Assembly: GCF_014282005.1 (NCBI RefSeq)
Contig: NZ_JACFTD010000006.1
Span: forward strand, 62,001 to 126,000
Length of the DNA: 64,000 bases
Reading direction: 5' to 3'
Origin: Sporosarcina sp. BP05
GTDB taxonomy: Bacteria > Bacillota > Bacilli > Bacillales_A > Planococcaceae
The first letter of the stretch is position 1; the number at the start of each line of letters is the position of its first letter. The notes below the pieces were generated by a model. That model was given only the letters and a program-made list of their open reading frames with translations, searched no databases and was not told the DNA's origin. A program made the position numbers and the translations under genes. Of this stretch, positions 38,614 through 47,411 are shown piece by piece.

Positions 38614-39816
38614 ATGAATCAAGAACAGCCTATTTGGAAGTATGCGTTTGCAAGTGTCATGGTGACGATTAGTACACTTGGCTTTGGAAGAATGTCATAT
38701 GGTATTTTAATGCCTTTCATGAAAGAGAGTTTGTCTTTATCCTATGAACAGGCAGGAATGCTAGCAATGACAAACTCAATTGGCTATTTAGGGATGGTTT
38801 TATTTGCTGGCATATTAGCTGCGAAATGGGGATCGAGAAAGCTGGTTGTTTTCGGCACATTGCTTGTTTCTGCAGGGTTACTATATATGGCGTCGGTCCA
38901 AAGCTTTTCGGCGAGTTTGGTGGGTATGAGTATACTTGGGGTTGGAACTGCGTTCACCTATACACCACTAGTTAATATTGTAGTAGGCTGGTTTCCACAG
39001 CGGCGGGGGATGATGATTGGTTTCCTTGTCAGTGGTCTTGGACTTGGAACGCTTATTTCTAGCCTGTTAATTCCGTTTTTTACTACCTGGTTTTCAATTG
39101 ACGGATGGCGGTATCTGTGGTTTGTTTATGGACTTCTGTCGCTGTTGTTTGCGCTTGCGGCTCTGCTCATTTTGCGGGATCCACCTATACCATTATTGAA
39201 AAAGGAGAAGAAGGATCAATCTCTTTTGCGGGAAGTGTATTTACATAAGGGTGTGCTTCTTGTTGCTATCATATATGGGTTGATTGGTTTTGCTTATTTA
39301 ATTCCGCAAAGCTTTTTGTTCAGTTTTATCTTAGAATCCAAGATTGATAGATTTGTCGCAGGCCAAATTATGGCCATAGGTGGATTAATGTCTATTTTCA
39401 GCGGCCCATTATGGGGCACGATTTCTGATAAAATTGGGCGGAGGAAGTCACTAATCATTACGCTCGTTACAGGGGCGGCGTCCATGCTTATACCTGTCAT
39501 TTTTCCTGTATACATTGGGTTTGTCATCAGTCAATTTTTCTGGGGAATCACAGTCGTTGGCATGCTTTCGCTTATTCAAGCACTGTCAACGGAACAAATT
39601 CATCCCTCTTACGCACCAGTTGCTTTGGGGTATGTCACTGTTTACTTCGCGTCGGGGCAGCTTCTTGGACCTGGTCTTGGTGGTTGGCTGATTGATCATA
39701 TCGGTGGAATTTCATCTGCGTTGCTTCTCTGCTGCGGTTTGTTGTTGCTTGCCTTTCTATTTTCGTTGAGACTGCAGAAAAATGAAGACGGTCAATCACT
39801 AGTAGTGAAACCTTAA
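38614..39816 (+). CDS. MFS transporter (YbfB/YjiJ-like)
   Basis: A 400-residue 12-helix major facilitator. The N-terminal pattern FGRMSYGILMPFMKESLSLS followed by AGMLAMTNSIGYLGM is typical of the YbfB/YjiJ group; motif A repeats occur as LAAKWGSRKLVV and GTISDKIGRRKSLII. Substrate unknown. The ATG is preceded by GGGGGTGGAGG. A hairpin terminator follows at 39893-39923. No regulator is adjacent. Confidence 0.9.
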   Translation: MNQEQPIWKYAFASVMVTISTLGFGRMSYGILMPFMKESLSLSYEQAGMLAMTNSIGYLGMVLFAGILAAKWGSRKLVVFGTLLVSAGLLYMASVQSFSASLVGMSILGVGTAFTYTPLVNIVVGWFPQRRGMMIGFLVSGLGLGTLISSLLIPFFTTWFSIDGWRYLWFVYGLLSLLFALAALLILRDPPIPLLKKEKKDQSLLREVYLHKGVLLVAIIYGLIGFAYLIPQSFLFSFILESKIDRFVAGQIMAIGGLMSIFSGPLWGTISDKIGRRKSLIITLVTGAASMLIPVIFPVYIGFVISQFFWGITVVGMLSLIQALSTEQIHPSYAPVALGYVTVYFASGQLLGPGLGGWLIDHIGGISSALLLCCGLLLLAFLFSLRLQKNEDGQSLVVKP

Positions 39817-39892
39817 CAGTCGAGTTTGAAATTGATTACAGGTGCATGACGCTATTGTATAAATAGTTCACAAAGGTATAAGAGAAACTAAG

Positions 39893-39923
39893 AACCAACC
39901 GACAGAACTTCGGTTGGTTTTTT
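39893..39923 (+). terminator. Terminator of the YbfB-like MFS gene
   Basis: AACCAACCGA pairs with TCGGTTGGTT, then TTTT. Confidence 0.85.
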
Positions 39924-40045
39924 AACTTTCATTTCGTTACCTTACAGGTACATCAAAATAAGTTACGAACACCTTCTTACGTTTGTTTTAGCTTCATAAG
40001 GGAAAGAATAGGGAGAGATTTCAATTATTCTAAGAGGTGATTCTG

Positions 40046-41098
40046 TTGAAACGATTATTTGCTATCCTTGTTATCACCGGAGTCCCACTCGTGATTGCCG
40101 GTGCATTCCTAAATTGGTCGGACATCATGATGTTCATCCTTTGCTGTATTAGCGTCATTGGGCTTTCAGGATATATAGGACGGGCAACGGAAAGCCTTGC
40201 CATTGTAAGTGGGCCAAGGATTGGTGGGTTGTTGAATGCAACATTCGGCAATGCAGTCGAACTCATCATTTCAATTTTTACATTAAAGGCAGGAATGGTA
40301 GGCATCGTCTTGGCTTCGCTCACAGGCTCTGTACTTGGGAATTTGTTGCTTGTGCTCGGACTCTCCTTTTTCGCAGGGGGCATTAAATTCAAACGTCAAA
40401 ATTTCAGTCTCCATGATGCGCAATATAATTCGGGATTGCTGATTTTTGCTGTCATCGTGGCATTTGTCATCCCAGAGATTTTCTCCATGTCAATGGATAC
40501 ACAAACGACATTTAACTTGAGTATTGGAATTGCGGTTATCCTAATCGCACTTTATCTTGCTGGGCTGTTCTTCAAACTAGTTACGCACCGTGGCGTCTTC
40601 GCCTCTTCTGATAAGGTAGTGGAGGAGCAGGAAATACCGGAGTGGACGAAGCGCAAGTCGATTATCGTGCTATTGTTGGCGACGATAACGGTTGCTTTCG
40701 TTTCAGAGCAGCTGGTTCATACATTTGAAATGCTTGGTGAAAAGTTCGGTTGGACCGAGTTGTTCATTGGTGTTATTATTGTCGCGATTGTTGGAAATGC
40801 GGCTGAGCACGTATCTGCAATCACGATGGCGGTCAAGGATAAGATGGATGTAGCCGTGGAGATAGCAGTCGGTTCCACGTTGCAGGTCGCCATGTTTGTT
40901 GCGCCAATCCTCGTATTGATTTCACTTGTCATGTCGCAGCCGATGTCACTTGTTTTCACAATACCAGAGTTAGTTGCAATGGTATCCGCAACGTTCTTGG
41001 TCATTACTCTATGCAATGACGGAGAATCAAATTGGTTCGAGGGCCTGATCCTTTTTGCGGCTTATCTGATTATGGGAATCGGCTTTTATTTACTCTAA
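40046..41098 (+). CDS. cax: Calcium/proton exchanger (CaCA family)
   Basis: A 350-residue antiporter with about 11 helices that exports Ca2+ in exchange for protons. The two alpha repeats carry the ion-binding glutamates in FGNAVELIISIFTLKAG and GNAAEHVSAITMAVKD. An acidic loop (VVEEQEIPEWTKRK) lies between the halves. TTG at 40046 is chosen because GAGGTGA is five bases upstream; the GTG at 40037 falls inside that site. The window also has a P2A Ca-ATPase, so two calcium export routes exist. Confidence 0.92.
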   Translation: MKRLFAILVITGVPLVIAGAFLNWSDIMMFILCCISVIGLSGYIGRATESLAIVSGPRIGGLLNATFGNAVELIISIFTLKAGMVGIVLASLTGSVLGNLLLVLGLSFFAGGIKFKRQNFSLHDAQYNSGLLIFAVIVAFVIPEIFSMSMDTQTTFNLSIGIAVILIALYLAGLFFKLVTHRGVFASSDKVVEEQEIPEWTKRKSIIVLLLATITVAFVSEQLVHTFEMLGEKFGWTELFIGVIIVAIVGNAAEHVSAITMAVKDKMDVAVEIAVGSTLQVAMFVAPILVLISLVMSQPMSLVFTIPELVAMVSATFLVITLCNDGESNWFEGLILFAAYLIMGIGFYLL

Positions 41099-41268
41099 TG
41101 TCTGCTGTCAGTTGAAAAAGGTAGCTCTAAATAGAAAAAATTCCGACATATCATCAGCAAAACTGCTACCTAAATTTCACCTTAAGAGCTCAAAATCATA
41201 AAAGAGCTTTTCACGGGGATACTACGAAAATTATTTCGGAATTGACATTTAATAGTTGTCTATGTTAA

Positions 41269-41306
41269 AGAGCGAACCCCTTGAAAGTATAGGGAGTTCG
41301 CTCTTT
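41269..41306. terminator. Bidirectional terminator
   Basis: AAGAGCGAACCCC pairs with GGGAGTTCGCTCTT; it lies between the Ca/H exchanger and the convergent MBL-fold gene. Confidence 0.75.
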
Positions 41307-41309
41307 TCC

Positions 41310-42242
41310 TCAAGTAGTTGTAGTCTCCATCTGAATGGTTTCCCCAAGTTTCATAACAGTTAACTTCTTGCCATCTAACTTTTTAGTCTCCCATTCAGCC
41401 TGTAATCGATCAAGTGCTTCTTTTGGGGTATCATCGGCCAACCGATAAGCGCCGTAATGCATTGGAATCATCACCTTTGCCTTTGTATCGATGAAAGCTT
41501 TGACAGCATCTTCTGGACTAACATGTTGGGCCGCCATAAACCATTCCGGCTCATATGCGCCAATCGGCATCAAGCAATAATCAATTGCGTACTTTTTTCC
41601 GATGGTGCGAAAATCTTCGAAATAGCCACTGTCTCCCACGAAATAGACTGTGTGATTTGAATTCTGGATAATCCATCCACCCCAATGTGAGTGATTTGTA
41701 TCCGTAAGCGTTCTTTTTGACCAGTGCTGAGCTGGAACAAAGGCAATCGATAATCCGCTCATTTGATGCTCATCCCACCAGTTAAACTCCACAGTTTTGT
41801 TGAGTCCTTTTCTTTTAAACCAGTTCCCAAGTCCAATTGGCACAAAAAAGGTTGGATCACCTTTCAGCCTTTTAATAGAACCATAGCTCAGGTGGTCGTA
41901 ATGGCTATGTGAAATTAGAACAATGTCGATTGGCGGTAATTCTTCAATTGCAAGACCTGGAGGTGTGAGGCGTTTATCCGTACCAAGACGATTTGCCCAA
42001 ACTGGATCTGTTAGGATGTTTTGTCCATTTAGTTGGATTAAAAAGGTCGAATGGCCAATCCAAGTGATAGTCGGAGTCGTCCGGTTTGACTCCAAGAACA
42101 CTGTCTCCGTTTTATCTACTAACGGCACTTTGAACGATAAATCTTTCTGTTTGCCTTTTCGTTCTTTTCGCCACTGTAGTAAATCTTTAAACGTAGCAAG
42201 TGCTGCATTTTTATCCGTATTTTCATAACGCGTTTTTTTCAC
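41310..42242 (-). CDS. MBL-fold metallohydrolase (NAPE-PLD/UlaG-like)
   Basis: A 310-residue metallo-beta-lactamase-fold hydrolase. The zinc motif H-x-H-x-D-H is LISHSHYDHLSYGSI; further ligands are in VYFVGDSGYFEDF and MIPMHYGAY. The N-terminal WIGHSTFLIQLNGQNILTDP is typical for the group with NAPE-PLD-like phospholipases and UlaG-like lactonases. GTG at 42242 is used because GAGGTG is seven bases upstream, whereas an ATG at 42257 lies ahead of that site. Substrate unknown. Confidence 0.88.
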   Translation of the reverse strand: MKKTRYENTDKNAALATFKDLLQWRKERKGKQKDLSFKVPLVDKTETVFLESNRTTPTITWIGHSTFLIQLNGQNILTDPVWANRLGTDKRLTPPGLAIEELPPIDIVLISHSHYDHLSYGSIKRLKGDPTFFVPIGLGNWFKRKGLNKTVEFNWWDEHQMSGLSIAFVPAQHWSKRTLTDTNHSHWGGWIIQNSNHTVYFVGDSGYFEDFRTIGKKYAIDYCLMPIGAYEPEWFMAAQHVSPEDAVKAFIDTKAKVMIPMHYGAYRLADDTPKEALDRLQAEWETKKLDGKKLTVMKLGETIQMETTTT

Positions 42243-42606
42243 AGATAGACACCTCAAATGATTTTTAGTTCCCCTTTATAAGGAGGGAAATGGGTTTAGG
42301 ACTATGCTTAGTATACATGACAAACATACATACAAGTGAATTACGAAGAGGTCTGGTGTCGTTACCAAGTGCCATGAATGTTGCCCTAGAAGGAGGTTTA
42401 GTTTATTGGATGTATGGTTTGAATGAAGGACAACCCAATCCGATATCTCGTATTGGGCTTTGTATTATTATCGGGCTTTCGCTGAAAATACCTTGTTTCA
42501 GCGATTAGTAGTATAGTCATTAATGATAGAATACATACTTGAGTAAGTAGAGAATACTGGATAACCAGAATCAAAACTAAATATCTGTTAGTCGGAGGGA
42601 AAAGAG
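42243..42606. other. 364-bp intergenic region
   Basis: It separates the divergent MBL-fold and FNT genes. A 72-codon frame (42290-42508) ends in ISRIGLCIIIGLSLK, which faintly recalls the last helix of an SMR efflux protein, but has no further support. A perfect hairpin (CGCTGAAA/TTTCAGCG, 42480-42503) lies upstream of the FNT gene. Confidence 0.5.
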
Positions 42607-43374
42607 ATGAAAGCAACAATCGCCGTGCTGGGTGATACAGCAATTTCGAAGGTGAATCAATTACATACGAGTAAAAGTAGATACCTTACATTGACAATGA
42701 TGGCGGGATTTTTCGTCGGATTCGGGATCATTCTTATTTTTACGATTGGTGGCTTGCTTGGTCCAACTGGCTTTGCAGGAACGAAAATTATTATGGGTGT
42801 TACATTTGGTATTGCGTTAAGTTTGGTGTTAATGGCGGGATCCGACCTTTTCACAAGTAATAATATGATTATGACGATTGGTACATTGACGAAGAAAACG
42901 ACTTGGTATGAAACCATACAAATTTGGACATTCAGCTATGTGGGTAACTTTGCCGGGTCTATTCTCGTTGCGGCCCTTTTTGTCTATTCGGGCCTGGCCA
43001 CTGGTGGAACGGCGGACTATATCAATACGGCGGCAAGTACCAAGATGAATACGCCATTTGTAGAGTTACTTGTGCGGGGGGTTCTTTGCAATATTCTCGT
43101 CTGTCTTGCTGTTTGGTGCGCATTTAAACTTAAGGAAGAAACAGCAAAGTTGATTATGATTTTTTGGTGCTTATTCGCTTTTATCACCTCGGGGTTCGAG
43201 CATAGTATCGCAAATATGTCATTGCTCTCCCTCTCGTTGATGATCCCTCACCCAGACACTGTTTCATTGGCCGGGTTGGCGGCGAATTTAGTACCCGTAA
43301 CAATCGGCAATATTATTGGTGGGGCTGTATTCATTGGGGCGGCATACTGGTTCGCGAATTCTGAAAAGAATTAA
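42607..43374 (+). CDS. Formate/nitrite transporter family channel
   Basis: A 255-residue FNT protein with six helices that forms pentameric channels for formate, nitrite or related anions. The family signatures are visible: GFFVGFGIILIFTIGG, GSDLFTSNNMIMTIGTLTKK (the omega-loop region with Thr) and the C-terminal NLVPVTIGNIIGGAVFIGA. The central histidine is in GFEHSIANM. GGAGGG precedes the ATG. The substrate cannot be assigned; no formate or nitrite enzyme is adjacent. Confidence 0.93.
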   Translation: MKATIAVLGDTAISKVNQLHTSKSRYLTLTMMAGFFVGFGIILIFTIGGLLGPTGFAGTKIIMGVTFGIALSLVLMAGSDLFTSNNMIMTIGTLTKKTTWYETIQIWTFSYVGNFAGSILVAALFVYSGLATGGTADYINTAASTKMNTPFVELLVRGVLCNILVCLAVWCAFKLKEETAKLIMIFWCLFAFITSGFEHSIANMSLLSLSLMIPHPDTVSLAGLAANLVPVTIGNIIGGAVFIGAAYWFANSEKN

Positions 43375-43630
43375 TAACTTTAGAGCGATGACTATAAAAA
43401 TGAACTGAAAAGTATTCTCGCCTAAAGTGATTTAAAATCGCCATAAATTGGGGTGTTTTTTTAATAAATCACTTGCGAAAAAAGAAAAAAACTACTAGTG
43501 TAGGTAAAGAAACAAAACGATGATTAAGTCAGTTGCCTACACTATTAACTGAAACGTCATGTGTAGCGTACTACACTACTAACAAATAACAACGGAAAAG
43601 ACTTTTTGGGTTATCAAAGGAGATATTTAA

Positions 43631-44125
43631 ATGAATTTAGGAAAAAACACTGTCATCCGAAAAGAACTATTTCAATCAATTGAAGAATTAACAGATGAGC
43701 AGTTTAACAGAATACCTTCAAATGGCGGATGGTCTCCAAAACAAATATTCGAACATCTTGTTCGGATGGAGACGGTGATTGCGACAAATATAGCCCAAGA
43801 ACTAAAAAATCCTGATAGCCCGAAATCGATAAAAAAACCAATTGCACTTTCCACGATTCGCTTGATAAAAGTGGAAGCACCAGGCTATACTGCACCGACT
43901 GAGGCGTACAAATCAAAAATAGAGATGAAAAACGAACTCTATGATTCGCGTCTCTTCCTATTAGATGTGTATGAATCAAGCACAAAAGAAGTACTTTGTG
44001 AAAAATCATTCAAACATCCGGTTTTCGGGCAAGTTCCATTGATTCAATGGTTTCCGTTTGTGGGATTGCATGAAAAACGTCACTTAAAACAATTGAAGAA
44101 AACGATTGAAATGGACTACAGGTAA
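43631..44125 (+). CDS. DinB family protein
   Basis: A 164-residue four-helix-bundle protein of the DinB/YfiT metal-binding superfamily. The histidine triad positions are seen in PKQIFEHLVRME and in the C-terminal GLHEKRHLKQLKKT. Members include thiol transferases and uncharacterised stress proteins; the exact role is unknown. AAAGGAG precedes the ATG. Confidence 0.87.
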   Translation: MNLGKNTVIRKELFQSIEELTDEQFNRIPSNGGWSPKQIFEHLVRMETVIATNIAQELKNPDSPKSIKKPIALSTIRLIKVEAPGYTAPTEAYKSKIEMKNELYDSRLFLLDVYESSTKEVLCEKSFKHPVFGQVPLIQWFPFVGLHEKRHLKQLKKTIEMDYR

Positions 44126-44215
44126 GGATTACCTTGGCTGAAACGGGGATTTTTTAAGGGTAGTAGACTATTGGCAATAGTATTAAAATACATATTCAGA
44201 ACCTTCAGGAAACCA

Positions 44216-44244
44216 TTGACAGATATATAAATGGTTGTTATATT
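44216..44244 (+). promoter_or_regulatory. Sigma-A promoter of the aminotransferase operon
   Basis: TTGACA at 44216-44221 and TATATT at 44239-44244 with a 17-base spacer, an almost ideal vegetative promoter. Confidence 0.75.
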
Positions 44245-44316
44245 GAATGATATAAACATTAACTAACTGCCAAGTCTAGCAGACTCTATTGCACAAATGG
44301 AGCTATAACTAGATAG

Positions 44317-44380
44317 GAGCCAGTTATACAGACGGGATTTCATTATTCAATCCCTTGTCTTTATAATTGGCTCTTTTTTT
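44317..44380 (+). terminator. Leader terminator ahead of the aminotransferase operon
   Basis: GAGCCAGTTATA pairs with TATAATTGGCTC; an inner GACGGGATT/AATCCCTTGTC stem extends it, and TTTTTTT follows. Its left arm contains the motif AGCCAGTT that is shared with the leader at 49.48 kb. Confidence 0.8.
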
Positions 44381-44404
44381 GGCATGAATACAATTTAACA
44401 AAAG

Positions 44405-44418
44405 TGTTAGCGCTTTCA
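44405..44418 (+). promoter_or_regulatory. cre site (CcpA)
   Basis: TGTTAGCGCTTTCA fits the catabolite-responsive element pattern TGWAANCGNTNWCA with one deviation. It is 74 bases ahead of the start codon and downstream of the promoter, so CcpA would act as a roadblock. Confidence 0.7.
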
Positions 44419-44491
44419 GTTCAGTAGGTGTATTTAAGGGGAATTGTATGTTTGGAATTTATTAAATTAATCGAAATGGGGAGGAATTACT

Positions 44492-45844
44492 ATGAAAGAA
44501 TTAATCGAATGGGACAAGAAGCATTTTATTCACCCGACATCATCCATTAAAGAGCAACAAGAAAATGGACCGAAACTAATTATTGAAAAAGGGAATGGCA
44601 TTTATTTAACAGATAGTGATGGAAATGTGTTCATTGACGGCATGTCGTCTTTATGGAATGTCAATGTTGGGCATGGGCGAACAGAGTTGGCAGAAGTGGC
44701 AAAGGAGCAAATGGAGAAGTTGGCTTTTAGCTCCACTTTTTCAACGTTCAGTCATGAACCAGCTATCCGTTTAGCGAAAAAAATAGCTGATCTGGCTCCG
44801 CCGAGTTTAAATGCAGTATTCTTCACATCTGGAGGGTCAGAGTCAAATGATTCGGCCATTAAATTGGTCCGTCATTATTGGATTATCCAAGGACAACCTG
44901 AACGGAATAAAATTATATCGCTTAAACGTGGGTACCATGGGGTTGCTGCGGGTGCGACGAGTGCTACCGGGATTCCACAGTTTTGGGATATGGCGGGGCA
45001 TATGGTGACGGGCTTTGCCCATGCGAAAACGCCTTATGAAATTGGGACGAGCGAGTCGATTGCATCGATCCGAGAAGTGATTGAGGCAGAAGGACCAGAG
45101 ACGGTTGCGGCATTTTTAGTTGAGCCGGTGCAAGGGGCTGGCGGAGTTCTTATCCCTCCAAGCGATTATTTTCAGGAAGTGCGTAAACTTTGTGATGAAT
45201 ATGGGGTTTTGTTCATCGCTGATGAAGTAATTACAGGTTTTGGCCGTACGGGAAAAATGTTTGGAATTGAAAACTGGAATGTTGAACCAGACATGATTAC
45301 GTTCGCTAAGGGAGTAACGAGCGGGTATTTCCCACTTGGTGGTGTCATAGTATCGGATAAAATTCATGACATGCTAAAGGACAAGTCGCATGGGGTATTG
45401 TTCCACGGCTTTACGTATAGTGGACATCCAACTGGAGCGGCTGTTGCCATGAAAAATATCGAGATTGTAGAAACTGAGGGATTGGTTGAAAATGCCAGGG
45501 AAATGGGTGAAGAACTATTAAAAGGTTTCAAGGAAATTAAAGATGAATTGACAATCGTAGGAGATGTCCGGTCGATGGGGCTTCTAGGTGCGATGGAATT
45601 TGTCCAGGATCCTGAAACAAATGAACGTTTCTCACCTGACTTGAAAGTTGCGGCGAAGGTGATTGAAGCTTTGCATGCAAGAGGCGTAATTTGCCGAGCT
45701 GTTACGTACGACGGTACGGATATTGTCTGTTTTTCACCGCCGCTAACAATTACGAAAGAGCAAATCACAACACTTCTTGAAAAACTACGAGACGCTGTTC
45801 TCGCTGTTGAGCAGGAGTTGGCGGGTCAATTATCAAATGTTTGA
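44492..45844 (+). CDS. Class III omega-aminotransferase (GABA/5-aminovalerate type)
   Basis: A 450-residue PLP enzyme. Marks are GNGIYLTDSDGNVFIDGMSS, TSGGSESNDSAIKLVRHYW (phosphate site), LFIADEVITGFGRTGKMFGI and the PLP lysine in ITFAKGVTSGYFPLGG. Class III members of this sort use beta-alanine, GABA, 5-aminovalerate, putrescine or 6-aminohexanoate. The next two genes encode a permease and a semialdehyde dehydrogenase, which points to an omega-amino acid giving a semialdehyde and then a dicarboxylate. It is a second, distinct enzyme from the one at 11.3 kb. GGGGAGG precedes the ATG. Confidence 0.9.
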   Translation: MKELIEWDKKHFIHPTSSIKEQQENGPKLIIEKGNGIYLTDSDGNVFIDGMSSLWNVNVGHGRTELAEVAKEQMEKLAFSSTFSTFSHEPAIRLAKKIADLAPPSLNAVFFTSGGSESNDSAIKLVRHYWIIQGQPERNKIISLKRGYHGVAAGATSATGIPQFWDMAGHMVTGFAHAKTPYEIGTSESIASIREVIEAEGPETVAAFLVEPVQGAGGVLIPPSDYFQEVRKLCDEYGVLFIADEVITGFGRTGKMFGIENWNVEPDMITFAKGVTSGYFPLGGVIVSDKIHDMLKDKSHGVLFHGFTYSGHPTGAAVAMKNIEIVETEGLVENAREMGEELLKGFKEIKDELTIVGDVRSMGLLGAMEFVQDPETNERFSPDLKVAAKVIEALHARGVICRAVTYDGTDIVCFSPPLTITKEQITTLLEKLRDAVLAVEQELAGQLSNV

Positions 45845-45937
45845 TAAGCACCTAAAGAAACAAGCGTTCACTATTCAATGAAAACTTCGTATTAGTAGTA
45901 TCCATGAAAAGAATGCTCTTTGAATGGGGGAAAACAA

Positions 45938-47353
45938 ATGGAAGATCGAAAATTGTTGAAAGTTTTGGGGAATAAGGATGTTATTGCTCTTGCTTTTGGG
46001 GCGATGATCGGTTGGGGATGGGTCGTCACTGCGGGCTTATGGATTACGGAAGCAGGTTCCATGGGAGCAATTCTTGCATTCTTGATAGGTGGGCTTCTCG
46101 TAATATTTGTTGGGCTTACGTATGCCGAATTAGCTTCCGCACTTCCGCTTGCGGGTGGCGAACTATTTTATAGTTACGCAGCGATGGGTAGGGTTGCTTC
46201 ATTCATAACGACATGGGCGATTGTCCTTGGGTATGTTTCTGTCGTCGCATTTGAGGCGGTTGCTCTTCCAACGGTTTTTGAGTATTTAATACCAAGTTAC
46301 AGTATGGGGTATATGTACACGATTGCAGGTTGGGATGTCAACTTTACGTGGGTAGCTGTTGGTGTAATCGGTTCTATTCTGATTGCTTGTATAAATTACC
46401 GTGGCATTAAGTTAACAAGTGTCATTATGTCAATTCTTACGTTGATAATTGTCATCGCTGGAATTTTGTTGGTCACTGGCAGTTCGTTAGCGGGAAATGT
46501 TGAAAATATGAAACCACTTTTTGAAAATGGACAGGCAGGAATCATGATTGTTTTAATTATGACGCCCTTTATGTTTGTTGGGTTTAATGTTATTCCACAA
46601 GCCGCGGAAGAGATTAATCTTCCGCGGAAAAGGATAGGCCAATTATTAATATTCTCTGTCGTACTGGCAATTACATGGTATGTTGCAATCATCATCGGTG
46701 TATCGCTCATATTAACGCCTTCGGAAATGTCCAATTCAAGCTTAGTGACAGCTGATGCGATGGCCAAAGCTTTTGGTGGCAGTCGTATGATGGGGAATAT
46801 ACTTGTGTTAGGAGGAATCGGTGGTATATTATCGAGCTGGATTGGCTTCTATGTAGGAGGAAGTCGTGCAATTTATGCGCTAGCTAAAGCGGGAATGCTA
46901 CCTAAATCCTTGGGGGAGCTACATCCAAAGTATAAGACACCACATAAAGCGATTTTGTTAATCGCGGTGTTAACAACACTGGCGCCATTGTTAGGCAGAC
47001 CCGCGTTGGTATGGCTTGTTGATGCAGGTGGACTTGCATTAGTTGTCGCTTGGTTAATGGTTGCTCTGTCGTTTGTCATTCTTCGTAAAAAACGTCCTGA
47101 GATGAGGCGTCCTTATCGTCTTCGGGGAGGCACAACGATAGGCTGGATTGCCACAGTTATGTCTTTCGGAATCTGTGTTCTTTATATGCCGGGAATGCCA
47201 TCAGCCCTTATTTGGCCGTATGAGTGGATCATCATTTTTGTTTGGATATTACTAGGCTTCGTCTTATATCGGGTATCAATGTCTAAGTACGGGATAGAGA
47301 AGTCGGATGAACATATGAAGAAAGAAATAAAGCGTATACTTGAGGAAGGATAA
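45938..47353 (+). CDS. APC family amino acid permease
   Basis: A 471-residue transporter with about 12 helices of the amino acid-polyamine-organocation family. Marks are ALAFGAMIGWGWVVTAGLW (unwound helix 1 with the G-x-G binding segment), TYAELASALPLAGGELFYS and PFMFVGFNVIPQAAEEINLP. ATG at 45938 has GGGGGAAAAC upstream. Position between the aminotransferase and dehydrogenase genes indicates uptake of the same omega-amino acid or a related amine. Confidence 0.92.
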   Translation: MEDRKLLKVLGNKDVIALAFGAMIGWGWVVTAGLWITEAGSMGAILAFLIGGLLVIFVGLTYAELASALPLAGGELFYSYAAMGRVASFITTWAIVLGYVSVVAFEAVALPTVFEYLIPSYSMGYMYTIAGWDVNFTWVAVGVIGSILIACINYRGIKLTSVIMSILTLIIVIAGILLVTGSSLAGNVENMKPLFENGQAGIMIVLIMTPFMFVGFNVIPQAAEEINLPRKRIGQLLIFSVVLAITWYVAIIIGVSLILTPSEMSNSSLVTADAMAKAFGGSRMMGNILVLGGIGGILSSWIGFYVGGSRAIYALAKAGMLPKSLGELHPKYKTPHKAILLIAVLTTLAPLLGRPALVWLVDAGGLALVVAWLMVALSFVILRKKRPEMRRPYRLRGGTTIGWIATVMSFGICVLYMPGMPSALIWPYEWIIIFVWILLGFVLYRVSMSKYGIEKSDEHMKKEIKRILEEG

Positions 47354-47411
47354 GTTGCAATAAAGAAACCGAATGGTTAATTGGACAAATAAAGGATGGG
47401 GGTAGTAGAAA

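Larger units (their letters stand above)
44126..44491 (+). promoter_or_regulatory. Promoter, attenuator leader and cre site of the aminotransferase operon
   Basis: A near-consensus sigma-A promoter lies at 44216-44244: TTGACA, 17 bases, TATATT. The leader that follows contains CTCTATT/AATGGAG, then a possible antiterminator TATAACT (44304-44310) with AGTTATA (44322-44328), then a terminator (44317-44380) that uses the same AGTTATA bases. After the terminator comes a cre-like site (44405-44418). The layout implies conditional read-through plus catabolite repression; the factor is unknown. Confidence 0.7.

Noticed and set aside
42290..42508. 72-codon frame with an SMR-like last helix
   Set aside because: Similarity is limited to about 15 residues, the usual SMR helices are absent, and the frame overlaps a hairpin. 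Mentioned only in the intergenic note.
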